Assembly (NCBI RefSeq): GCF_021603585.1
Contig: NZ_BQHI01000024.1
Span: forward strand, 21,436-85,435
Direction of reading: 5' to 3'
Source of the DNA: Pseudomonas sputi
GTDB taxonomy: Bacteria > Pseudomonadota > Gammaproteobacteria > Pseudomonadales > Pseudomonadaceae
Length of the DNA stretch: 64,000 nt
This document shows positions 23,903 to 31,530 of the stretch, piece after piece (the stretch's first letter is position 1; every line of letters begins with the position of its first letter). The translations under genes and the position numbers were made by a program. The notes beneath the pieces were generated by a model that did no database searches, was not told the origin of the DNA, and saw only the letters and a program-made list of their open reading frames with translations.

Positions 23903-25384
23903 CTAACGCATCACAAACGGATCAGGCATCGGCGCCTGGGAGAGGTTGATCCACACCGTTTTCAGTTCGGTGTAGGCCAGCACCGAATCGATGCCGCTTT
24001 CGCGTCCATAGCCACTGTTCTTGAAGCCGCCGATCGGTGCCATCGCCGACACCGCGCGGTAGGTGTTGACCCAGATGATGCCCGAGCGCACGTCCCGGGC
24101 CAGACGATGGGCGCGGCCCAAGTCGCGGGTCCAGATGCCGGCGGCGAGGCCGAACTGCGAGTCGTTGGCAATCGCCAGCGCTTCGGCTTCGTCCTTGAAG
24201 CGGATCACCGAGGCCACCGGGCCGAAGACTTCTTCCTGCATGATCTTCATCGAATTGCGGTCGCATTCGAACAGCGTCGGTTCGTAGAACCAGCCGTCAC
24301 CCACGCCATTCGGGCGCTTGCCGCCCAGACGCAGACGCGCCCCTTCAGCGATGGCATCGGCCACCAGACCTTCAACCACTGCCAATTGCTGCGCGGTGGC
24401 CATCGGGCCCATTTCGCTGCTGTCGTCCTGGGGGTTGCCGATGCGGATGCGTCGGGCGCGTTCCACCAGTCGGCTGACGAATTCGTCGTAGATTTCGTCC
24501 TGCACCAGCAGTCGCGAACCGGATACGCAACTCTGCCCGGACGCCGCATAGATCCCGGCAATCGCGCCGTTGATCGCGCTGTCGAGATCAGCGTCGGCAA
24601 AGATGATGTTCGGTGACTTGCCGCCCAGTTCCAGCGACAGCTTGGCGAAGTTCTCGGCGCTGCTGCGCACCACATGCCGGGCCGTCGCCGCGCCGCCGGT
24701 GAAGGCGATCTTGCGGATCAGCGGATGGCGGGTGAGGGCGGCGCCAGTGCTTGGGCCATAACCGGTGACGACGTTGACCACGCCCGACGGAATCCCGGCT
24801 TCGAGGGCCAGGCGCGCCAGTTCGAGGATGGTCGCCGAGGCGTGTTCGGAGGGTTTGATCACGATGGTGTTGCCCGCCGCCAATGCCGGCGCCAGTTTGA
24901 TCGCGGTCAGGTAAAGCGGGCTGTTCCAGGGAATGATCGCGGCGACCACGCCCATGGCTTCATGCACGGTGTAGGCAAACAGATCCGGTTTATCCAGCGG
25001 CAGGGTGCCGCCTTCGAGCTTGTCGGCAAGGCCGGCGGTGTAGTGGAAAAACTCCGGCAGATAACCGACCTGACCGCGGGTTTCACGGATCAGTTTGCCG
25101 TTGTCGCGGCTTTCCAGTTGCGCCAGTTGTTCCTTGTTTTCGGCGATCAGGTCACCGAGGCGGCGCAGCAATTTGCCGCGTGCGGTGGCGGTCAATCCAC
25201 GCCAGGCCGGGCTGTCGAAAGCAGTCTGCGCGGCCTGTACGGCGCGTTCGACGTCGGCCTCGTCAGCGTCGGGCAGCTCGGCCCATGGCTCGGCCAGTGC
25301 CGGGTTGAGGCTTTCGAAAGTCTTGCCGGAGAGGGCGTCGACCCATTCTCCGCCGATGCACATCTGGAAGCGTGCGAGCGTCAT
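23903..25384 (-). CDS. NAD(P)-dependent aldehyde dehydrogenase
   Basis: 493 residues. Catalytic Cys286 in ASGQSCVSGSRL, general base Glu252 in LELGGKSPN, the Asn of IPWNSP (151-156) and Lys177 of IKPSE are all in place. It oxidises an aldehyde intermediate to an acid. The start overlaps the alpha/beta hydrolase stop by 4 bp (ATGA), showing translational coupling. The order hydrolase, aldehyde dehydrogenase, flavin reductase recalls the trigonelline (Tgn) type of N-heterocycle pathway, but orthology is not proven. Confidence 0.9.
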   Translation of the reverse strand: MTLARFQMCIGGEWVDALSGKTFESLNPALAEPWAELPDADEADVERAVQAAQTAFDSPAWRGLTATARGKLLRRLGDLIAENKEQLAQLESRDNGKLIRETRGQVGYLPEFFHYTAGLADKLEGGTLPLDKPDLFAYTVHEAMGVVAAIIPWNSPLYLTAIKLAPALAAGNTIVIKPSEHASATILELARLALEAGIPSGVVNVVTGYGPSTGAALTRHPLIRKIAFTGGAATARHVVRSSAENFAKLSLELGGKSPNIIFADADLDSAINGAIAGIYAASGQSCVSGSRLLVQDEIYDEFVSRLVERARRIRIGNPQDDSSEMGPMATAQQLAVVEGLVADAIAEGARLRLGGKRPNGVGDGWFYEPTLFECDRNSMKIMQEEVFGPVASVIRFKDEAEALAIANDSQFGLAAGIWTRDLGRAHRLARDVRSGIIWVNTYRAVSAMAPIGGFKNSGYGRESGIDSVLAYTELKTVWINLSQAPMPDPFVMR

Positions 25385-26214
25385 GCAACGATCCCCTTTA
25401 TATGGTTTTGTCGGGCGTGTGCGGTGTCGAGAAACTCCAGCAGCGTCTGGTTCACCAGCCGTGGCGACTCTACCGGCATCATATGCCGTTGCTCGGGCAG
25501 CACGGCAACCTTCGCGCCGGGAATGCGCGCGGCCAGTTGCTCGGCCATTTCCGGGGTCGATCCGGGGTCCAGCTCGCCGGTGGCGATCAGCGTCGGCGCC
25601 TGGATGCTGCCCAGGTCGTCGGCGCGGTACATGTCCTGGGTGGCGAACAGTTCGTAGGTGGTCAGGTATCCCTGCGGATCATTGCCGGCCAGGGTCTGGC
25701 GGATCGCGGCGATCTGCGCCGGGTTGGCCGCCTGATATTCACGGCTGAACCAGCGCGAAAGCGCCGCTTCGGCATTCGCGTCCGGCCCGTGTTCGGCGGC
25801 CTGCGCGGTGCGCGCGATGACCCCGGCGCGTTGCTCTGCGCTGCGGTTGAACACGCTGTTGAGCACCACCAGGCTTTTCAGGCGTTCCGGGTAATGCAGG
25901 GCAAACGCCCGCGCCACCAGACCGCCCATGGAAAAGCCGATCACCGATGCCTGGGGCAATTGCAGGTGGTCGAGCAGCTCCAGCAACTGATCGGCATAGC
26001 CGAGCAGGGCGGTGCCGCTGGCCGGTCGCGGGCTGGCGCCATGGCCGAGCATGTCGTAGGCGATCACCCGGTATTGCGTGGCCAGGCCAACGATCTGGCC
26101 ACCCCACATTTCTTTGTTCAGGCCCACGCCGTGGATCAACACCACGGGTTGGCCAACGCCTGTCGCCAGATAACTGGTGCCGGCCGGGGTGAGTTCAGCG
26201 GTGAGCCGAATCAT
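25381..26214 (-). CDS. Alpha/beta hydrolase
   Basis: 277 residues from the ATG at 26214 (AGGAGC site); a TTG at 26229 is less likely. Oxyanion motif HGVG (29-32), nucleophile Ser95 in GFSMGG, acid in ATGELDPGST and His in PEQRHMMP form the triad. Probably hydrolyses an ester, lactone or amide-type ring-opening product of the pathway. Second gene of the operon, coupled to the aldehyde dehydrogenase. Confidence 0.88.
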   Translation of the reverse strand: MIRLTAELTPAGTSYLATGVGQPVVLIHGVGLNKEMWGGQIVGLATQYRVIAYDMLGHGASPRPASGTALLGYADQLLELLDHLQLPQASVIGFSMGGLVARAFALHYPERLKSLVVLNSVFNRSAEQRAGVIARTAQAAEHGPDANAEAALSRWFSREYQAANPAQIAAIRQTLAGNDPQGYLTTYELFATQDMYRADDLGSIQAPTLIATGELDPGSTPEMAEQLAARIPGAKVAVLPEQRHMMPVESPRLVNQTLLEFLDTAHARQNHIKGIVA

Positions 26215-26247
26215 GGAGCGCTCCTGCAATGCCTTTTTTTATTGTGA

Positions 26248-26838
26248 TTACTGGGCTTTTTCGGCGGCCAGTTCTTCCAGATCGATGTAGCGGTTGCCAA
26301 TGCGCGGGTGCAGGCGACCACCGTCGGCGCAACCGAGCACCACGACGATTTCGTCGGCACGCGGGGCGTCTTCGATCTGCATTTCCAGGGTGATGTAGTG
26401 CGAGCGCAAGCCTTCGTCGTCCTTGTGCATCATCGGGATCTGAATAGAAGTGCCTGGACCACCGCGCTTGTTGGTGAAGCTCAGGTAACTCTTGGCCTTG
26501 ACCGCTTCGCGGTAGTGATTGCCGAAGCGCAGGGTGTGGATCACCGCCGACGCGTGCTCGATTTCGCCATCGGCGCCGACCACCGCGGCTTTGCCGTAAG
26601 CCTCGATCTTCTCGGCGCCGCCGATGATGCCCACCAGACGCTCGACCATCATTGCCCCGAGGTCCGAGCAATTGGCGCGGATCTGCGGCTTGAGGTCTTC
26701 GACAAAGCCGTTGCCGACCCACGGGTTTTTCATCACGACGGCCAGGCCGACCATGGTCACCGGGGTGTCGGACGCCTTGCCGCCTTCAATGAAGGTCTCT
26801 TCGACATAGCTGACGATCTTGCGAATTTCGAAACTCAT
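26248..26838 (-). CDS. Amino acid synthesis-family protein (PF06684, formerly DUF1185)
   Basis: 196 residues matching PF06684 (FEIRKIVSYVEETFIEGG, AVVMKNPWVGNGFVEDL, MMVERLVGIIGGAEKIEAYGKAA, PRADEIVVVLGCADGGRLHPRIG). Solved members have a Bacillus chorismate mutase-like fold, and the true reaction is not known. The ATG at 26838 has a GGAG site. First gene of the catabolic operon, with operator-like site C 42 bp upstream. In this context it likely acts on a heterocyclic or amide intermediate; this is inference. Confidence 0.85.
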   Translation of the reverse strand: MSFEIRKIVSYVEETFIEGGKASDTPVTMVGLAVVMKNPWVGNGFVEDLKPQIRANCSDLGAMMVERLVGIIGGAEKIEAYGKAAVVGADGEIEHASAVIHTLRFGNHYREAVKAKSYLSFTNKRGGPGTSIQIPMMHKDDEGLRSHYITLEMQIEDAPRADEIVVVLGCADGGRLHPRIGNRYIDLEELAAEKAQ

Positions 26839-26879
26839 GAGCTGCTCCGTAGGGGATAAAGAGTGTCTGTGCGTCTGAT

Positions 26880-26892
26880 GGTATACCATAAT
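26880..26892 (+). promoter_or_regulatory. Shared operator-like site C (upstream of the catabolic operon)
   Basis: GGTATACCATAAT, including the perfect 12-bp palindrome ATGGTATACCAT (26878-26889), identical to site B over 13 bases. It lies 42 bp upstream of the PF06684 gene start, a good position for repression. Confidence 0.7.
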
Positions 26893-27137
26893 ACCGATCG
26901 TGCAAGTCCCCCTCGCATGTTTCCCTGCCATCAGTCGGACGAATGCCTGCGCATTCAGCCGCCGCTGTAGTCCCTTTCGGTTAACAAAAGATAACGTTGC
27001 GCCGATTGTCAGACGTTTCGAATGCCCGATAGGATGAGCCAGCTTCCGAAGGGGCTCTGGACGGCGGGTTTCAGGACTATGCTTGTGACCAGGCAGTCAC
27101 CGTGAGCACCCTTGCGGCGCCCTTAAGGTCCATGACC

Positions 27138-27148
27138 AACAATAATAA
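27138..27148 (+). promoter_or_regulatory. Crc/Hfq-type CA motif
   Basis: AACAATAATAA matches the AAnAAnAA motif bound by Hfq with Crc in Pseudomonas catabolite repression. It ends 14 bp before the ATG at 27163 and abuts the ribosome binding site, where bound Hfq/Crc would block translation. Confidence 0.6.
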
Positions 27149-27162
27149 ACAGGGGAAGGTCT

Positions 27163-28191
27163 ATGAGTCGTTGCCGCCCGCCGGCGTTACGCAACACCGC
27201 GTTGCTGGCCACAGCACTCTCTCTGCTGGGCTTTGCCACATTGTCGGCGCCGGTTCTCGCCGCCGAAGCGCCTGCCGACGTGGTCTATGCCATCGAATCG
27301 GCCAAGGCCTCGAAAAGCCTGATGCTCGATGTCGTTCACGCCGGAACCCGGCTGGTGGCGGTCGGGGATCGCGGGCACATTCTCTATTCCGAGGACCAGG
27401 GCAAGACCTGGACTCAGGCCAAGGTGCCGAGCCGCCAGTTGCTGACCGCCGTGTATTTCGTCGATGACAAGCACGGCTGGGCCGTCGGCCACGATGCACA
27501 GATACTCGCCAGCGAAGACGGCGGCCTGACCTGGACCAAGCAGTTCGAAGACCTCAAGCGCGAATCACCGCTGCTCGACGTCTGGTTCAAGGACGTCAAC
27601 AGCGGTCTGGCCGTGGGTGCCTACGGCGCGCTGCTGGAAACCACCGACGGCGGCAAGCACTGGGAAGACGTCAGTGATCGCCTCGACAACGAAGACCAGT
27701 TCCACCTCAACGCCATTGGCGCGGTAAAAGACGCCGGCCTGTTCATCGTCGGTGAGTCGGGCAGCATGTTCCGCTCCGCCGACTGGGGCCAGACCTGGGA
27801 AAAGCTCGAAGGCCCGTACGAAGGGTCGCTGTTTGGCGTGATCGGCACGGCGCAGCCGCAGACCCTGCTGGCCTACGGTCTGCGCGGCAACCTTTACCGC
27901 TCCACCGATTTCGGCAGCACCTGGGAGCAGGTCGAACTGAAAGCCGCGCGCGGTTCGCTGGAGTTCGGCCTGTCCGGTGCCACACTGCTCGCGGACGGCT
28001 CCATCGTCATCGTCGGTAACGGCGGCTCGGTGGTCAGCAGTAGCGACAACGGCGAAACCTTCAGCGTGTTCAACCGTCCGGATCGCATCTCGCTGTCGTC
28101 GGTCACCGCCGCCGGCAACGGCAATCTGATCCTGAGCGGGCAGGGTGGCGTTCGGGTCACTGCGCCGAACGGCGCCGAGCTGAGCAAATGA
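27163..28191 (+). CDS. Ycf48-like beta-propeller protein, exported
   Basis: 342 residues with signal peptide (to about VLAAEAPA). It has repeated BNR/Ycf48 motifs: DRGHILYSEDQGKTWTQAKV, HDAQILASEDGGLTWTKQF, YGALLETTDGGKHWEDV, SGSMFRSADWGQTWEKL, GNLYRSTDFGSTWEQV and NGGSVVSSSDNGETFSV. This indicates a six- to seven-bladed propeller in the periplasm. In Pseudomonas such genes commonly sit beside an MMPL/RND transporter, as here (28-bp gap). The propeller may act as an assembly or lipid-handling partner; the exact role is unknown. Confidence 0.85.
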   Translation: MSRCRPPALRNTALLATALSLLGFATLSAPVLAAEAPADVVYAIESAKASKSLMLDVVHAGTRLVAVGDRGHILYSEDQGKTWTQAKVPSRQLLTAVYFVDDKHGWAVGHDAQILASEDGGLTWTKQFEDLKRESPLLDVWFKDVNSGLAVGAYGALLETTDGGKHWEDVSDRLDNEDQFHLNAIGAVKDAGLFIVGESGSMFRSADWGQTWEKLEGPYEGSLFGVIGTAQPQTLLAYGLRGNLYRSTDFGSTWEQVELKAARGSLEFGLSGATLLADGSIVIVGNGGSVVSSSDNGETFSVFNRPDRISLSSVTAAGNGNLILSGQGGVRVTAPNGAELSK

Positions 28192-28199
28192 GCCGAATC

Positions 28200-28207
28200 A
28201 ATAATAA
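28200..28207 (+). promoter_or_regulatory. Crc/Hfq-type CA motif before the MMPL gene
   Basis: AATAATAA lies 12 bp upstream of the ATG at 28220. Together with the motif at 27138 it suggests both genes of this operon are translationally repressed by Hfq/Crc. Confidence 0.45.
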
Positions 28208-28219
28208 GAAGGCGGGGCT

Positions 28220-30604
28220 ATGACTTCCTTGAGCACTCATCATCAGGACAAGGCGACGTTTCTCGAGCGTCTGATCTTCAACAACCGCCCGGCAGTGATC
28301 GTGATCTGCCTGCTGGTCAGCATTTTCCTGTTCTGGCAGGCCACGCTGATCCGTCCGTCCACCAGTTTCGAAAAGATGATCCCGCTCAAGCATCCGTTCA
28401 TTGAAAAGATGATGGAGCACCGCAACGATCTGGCGAACCTGGGCAACACCGTGCGTATTTCGGTGGAGGCGAAGGACGGCGATATCTTCTCCAAGGAGTA
28501 CATGGAGACCCTGCGTCAGATCAACGACGAGGTGTTCTACATCTCCGGCGTCGACCGTTCCGGCCTCAAGTCGCTGTGGAGCCCGAGCGTGCGCTGGACC
28601 GAAGTGACCGAGGAGGGTTTTGCCGGCGGCGAAGTGATCCCGCAGAGCTACAACGGCTCCCAGGACAGCCTCGATCTGCTGCGCAACAACGTGCTCAAGT
28701 CCGGTCAGGTCGGGCGTCTGGTGGCCAACGACTTCAAGTCGAGCATCGTCGACATCCCGCTGCTGGAGTCCTACCCGGACCCGCAGGATCAGGGCAAGCT
28801 GCTGGCGCTGGACTACCGCAAGTTTTCCCATGAGCTTGAAGACAAGATCCGCAACAAGTTCGAAGCGCAGAACCCCAACGTCAAGATCCACATCGTCGGC
28901 TTCGCCAAGAAGGTCGGCGACCTGATCGATGGCCTGGTGATGGTGGTGATGTTCTTCGGCATCGCCTTCGTCATCACCCTGATCCTGCTGCTGTGGTTCA
29001 CCAACTGCCTGCGCAGCACCGTGGCGGTGTTGAGCACCACGCTGGTGGCGGTGATCTGGCAGCTCGGGCTGATGCACTTCTTCGGATTCGGCCTCGACCC
29101 TTATTCGATGCTGGTGCCGTTCCTGATCTTCGCCATCGGGATTTCCCACGGCGTGCAGAAAATCAACGGTATCGCCCTCCAATCCGGTGAGGCGGACAAC
29201 GCGTTGACGGCGGCACGGCGGACATTCCGTCAGTTGTTCCTGCCGGGGATGATCGCGATTCTGGCGGACGCCGTCGGCTTCATCACGCTGTTGATCATCG
29301 ACATCGGCGTGATCCGCGAGCTGGCCATCGGCGCTTCCATCGGCGTGGCGGTGATCGTGTTCACCAACCTGATCCTGCTGCCGGTGGCGATTTCCTATGT
29401 CGGCATCAGCAAGCGCGCCATCGCCAAAAGCAAGAAGGACGCGCACCGCGAACATCCGTTCTGGCGCCTGCTGTCGAACTTCGCCAACCCGAAAGTGGCC
29501 CCGATTTCCGTCGCCCTGGCGCTGCTCGCCTTCGGTGGCGGCCTCTGGTACAGCCAGAACCTGAAGATCGGCGACCTCGACCAGGGCGCGCCGGAATTGC
29601 GTCCGGATTCGCGCTACAACAAGGACAACAACTTCATCATCAGCAACTACTCGACCAGCTCCGACGTGCTGGTGGTGATGGTCAAGACCAAGTCCGAAGG
29701 CTGCTCGCGCTATGAAGCCATGGCGCCGATCGACGAGTTGATGTGGAAGATGCAGAACACCGAGGGCGTGCAGTCGGCGATCTCGCTGGTAACCGTGTCC
29801 AAGCAGATGATCAAGGGCATGAACGAGGGCAACCTGAAATGGGAAACCCTGTCGCGCAACCCGGACGTGCTGAACAACTCCATCGCCCGGGCCGACGGCC
29901 TGTACAACAACAGCTGCTCGCTGGCGCCGGTGCTGGTGTTCCTCAACGACCACAAGGCCGAAACCCTGGATCGCGCGGTGCATGCGGTGCAGGACTTCGC
30001 CAAGGCAAACAACAAGGAAGGCCTGGAATTCATCCTTGCCGCCGGTAACGCCGGGATCGAGGCGGCCACCAACGAGGTGATCAAGAAGTCCGAGCTGACC
30101 ATCCTGATCCTGGTGTACATCTGCGTCGCGGTCATGTGCATGATCACCTTCCGCTCGTGGGCGGCGACCCTGTGCATCGTGCTGCCGCTGGTGCTGACCT
30201 CGGTGCTGGGCAACGCGCTGATGGCGTTCATGGGCATCGGCGTGAAGGTTGCGACGCTGCCGGTGGTGGCGCTAGGCGTGGGCATCGGCGTGGACTACGG
30301 CATCTACATCTACAGCCGTCTGGAAAGTTTCCTGCGTGCCGGCCTGCCGTTGCAGGAAGCCTATTACCAGACCCTGAAATCCACCGGTAAGGCGGTGCTG
30401 TTCACCGGTCTGTGCCTGGCCATTGGTGTGTGCACCTGGATTTTCTCGGCGATCAAGTTCCAGGCCGACATGGGCCTGATGCTGACCTTCATGCTGCTGT
30501 GGAACATGTTCGGTGCGCTGTGGCTGCTGCCGGCACTGGCCAAGTTCCTGATCAAGCCGGAGAAACTGGCGGGGCAGAAGGGCAATTCTCTGTTTGCTCA
30601 CTGA
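28220..30604 (+). CDS. MMPL/RND-family transporter
   Basis: 794 residues with a duplicated architecture. Each half has a membrane helix (first at about 25-45), a large periplasmic loop and a bundle of five helices (about 235-395 and 625-785). Sterol-sensing/SSD-like stretches DGLVMVVMFFGIAFVITL and KSELTILILVYICVAVMCM are seen. It lacks the RND drug-pump motifs and belongs to the MMPL group of lipid or hydrophobic-molecule exporters. Encoded directly after the Ycf48-like protein; a strong terminator follows. The DUF1329 and DUF1302 genes that often accompany this pair are not present beside it. Confidence 0.87.
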   Translation: MTSLSTHHQDKATFLERLIFNNRPAVIVICLLVSIFLFWQATLIRPSTSFEKMIPLKHPFIEKMMEHRNDLANLGNTVRISVEAKDGDIFSKEYMETLRQINDEVFYISGVDRSGLKSLWSPSVRWTEVTEEGFAGGEVIPQSYNGSQDSLDLLRNNVLKSGQVGRLVANDFKSSIVDIPLLESYPDPQDQGKLLALDYRKFSHELEDKIRNKFEAQNPNVKIHIVGFAKKVGDLIDGLVMVVMFFGIAFVITLILLLWFTNCLRSTVAVLSTTLVAVIWQLGLMHFFGFGLDPYSMLVPFLIFAIGISHGVQKINGIALQSGEADNALTAARRTFRQLFLPGMIAILADAVGFITLLIIDIGVIRELAIGASIGVAVIVFTNLILLPVAISYVGISKRAIAKSKKDAHREHPFWRLLSNFANPKVAPISVALALLAFGGGLWYSQNLKIGDLDQGAPELRPDSRYNKDNNFIISNYSTSSDVLVVMVKTKSEGCSRYEAMAPIDELMWKMQNTEGVQSAISLVTVSKQMIKGMNEGNLKWETLSRNPDVLNNSIARADGLYNNSCSLAPVLVFLNDHKAETLDRAVHAVQDFAKANNKEGLEFILAAGNAGIEAATNEVIKKSELTILILVYICVAVMCMITFRSWAATLCIVLPLVLTSVLGNALMAFMGIGVKVATLPVVALGVGIGVDYGIYIYSRLESFLRAGLPLQEAYYQTLKSTGKAVLFTGLCLAIGVCTWIFSAIKFQADMGLMLTFMLLWNMFGALWLLPALAKFLIKPEKLAGQKGNSLFAH

Positions 30605-30621
30605 TCCATTTGGCTGAAATG

Positions 30622-30653
30622 AAAAAGCCGCAACCTTAGGGTTGCGGCTTTTT
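30622..30653 (+). terminator. Intrinsic terminator after the MMPL gene
   Basis: AAAAAGCCGCAACC (30622-30635) pairs perfectly with GGTTGCGGCTTTTT (30640-30653), loop TTAG. With A-run and T-run on opposite sides it works in both directions and also serves the convergent GntR gene. Confidence 0.9.
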
Positions 30654-30686
30654 CATGCCTGCGGTGAGGGCAAGCGGTCTGAAGGC

Positions 30687-31406
30687 TTAAGAAAGTTCGG
30701 TGCCTAGCACGACGCTAAGCGCACTGCGCGCATCATCCAGCTGCACCAACGTCGCATGCCGCGCCCCCAACGCATCCCGATTCTCGATGGCCGTCAAAAT
30801 CGCCTTGTGCCGAGGCAACGCCAGCTCATGCAGGTTCGGCCGCTGGTTGGAGTGCTTCAGCGCCTCGGCAATCGCCACCGCAAGCATGTTGCACAGGTTG
30901 GCCAGCAAATCGTTGTGGGTCGCGTCGGCAATCCGGCTGTGAAAGTCCAGATCCGGTTGCAGCAAGGCTTCCGGGGTCGGTGCGGCTTCCATGCGCTGGT
31001 AAGCCTCGGCAATCGACGCGATGTCGGCGTCGGTCGCGTGCTGGGCGGCGAGGGCGGCGGCGGCCGGTTCGATGATGCTGCGCACGCTGGTCAGGACGTT
31101 GAAGAACTCGTTCTGCGGGCTGCTTTGCATCAGCCAGTGCAGTACGTCCGGGTCGAGCATGTGCCATTCGCGGCGCGGCTTGACCACGGTGCCGACGCGC
31201 GGTTTCGAATACACCAGCCCCTTGGCGACCAGCACCCGCGTGGCTTCGCGCAACACCGGCCGGCTGACCGCGTACTCCTCGCAGAGCAAGGCTTCGGCGG
31301 GCAGTTTGTCGCAGGGCAGAAAGCGTCCGGAAACAATCTGCATGCCCAGCTCCTGGACGATGCGCGAGTGCATGCTTTTACGGTCGGAAGGTTTGCGGTA
31401 ATCCAT
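30687..31406 (-). CDS. GntR-family (FadR/FCD) regulator of sugar-acid catabolism
   Basis: 239 residues. Winged helix at about 10-80 (MHSRIVQELGMQIVSGRFLPCDKLPAE, YAVSRPVLREATRVLVAKGLV) and an FCD ligand domain with metal-binding pattern DLDFHSRIADATHND and a C-terminal His (PRHKAIL). It lies directly downstream of the dehydratase gene on the same strand (124-bp gap with a REP hairpin). It probably represses the pentose-acid genes until a 2-keto-3-deoxy acid or sugar acid binds. Candidate palindromic operators lie at 33277 and 33357. Confidence 0.87.
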   Translation of the reverse strand: MDYRKPSDRKSMHSRIVQELGMQIVSGRFLPCDKLPAEALLCEEYAVSRPVLREATRVLVAKGLVYSKPRVGTVVKPRREWHMLDPDVLHWLMQSSPQNEFFNVLTSVRSIIEPAAAALAAQHATDADIASIAEAYQRMEAAPTPEALLQPDLDFHSRIADATHNDLLANLCNMLAVAIAEALKHSNQRPNLHELALPRHKAILTAIENRDALGARHATLVQLDDARSALSVVLGTELS

Positions 31407-31493
31407 GGGTAGTGGCGCGATCCTGAGCGATGGAGATGCCGCGCATCATAGCAGGCACGACACAATCTTGAGGCAGATACACACGCCAAATAT

Positions 31494-31515
31494 GGGAGCG
31501 AGCAAGCCCGCTCCC
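31494..31515. repeat. REP-type hairpin
   Basis: GGGAGCG (31494-31500) and CGCTCCC (31509-31515) around AGCAAGCC match the common fluorescent-Pseudomonas REP sequence. It lies between the dehydratase and GntR genes. Confidence 0.7.
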
Positions 31516-31530
31516 GCAGGGACGGCGGTG

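Larger units (their letters stand above)
26839..27162. other. 324-bp divergent promoter region
   Basis: Contains operator-like site C on the left for the minus-strand catabolic operon and, on the right, the leader of the Ycf48-like/MMPL operon with a CA-type Crc/Hfq motif beside the ribosome binding site. No gene seen. Confidence 0.6.

Noticed and set aside
28157-29983. 608-codon open frame opposite the MMPL gene
   Set aside because: His/Gln/Arg-rich antisense shadow with no family resemblance.
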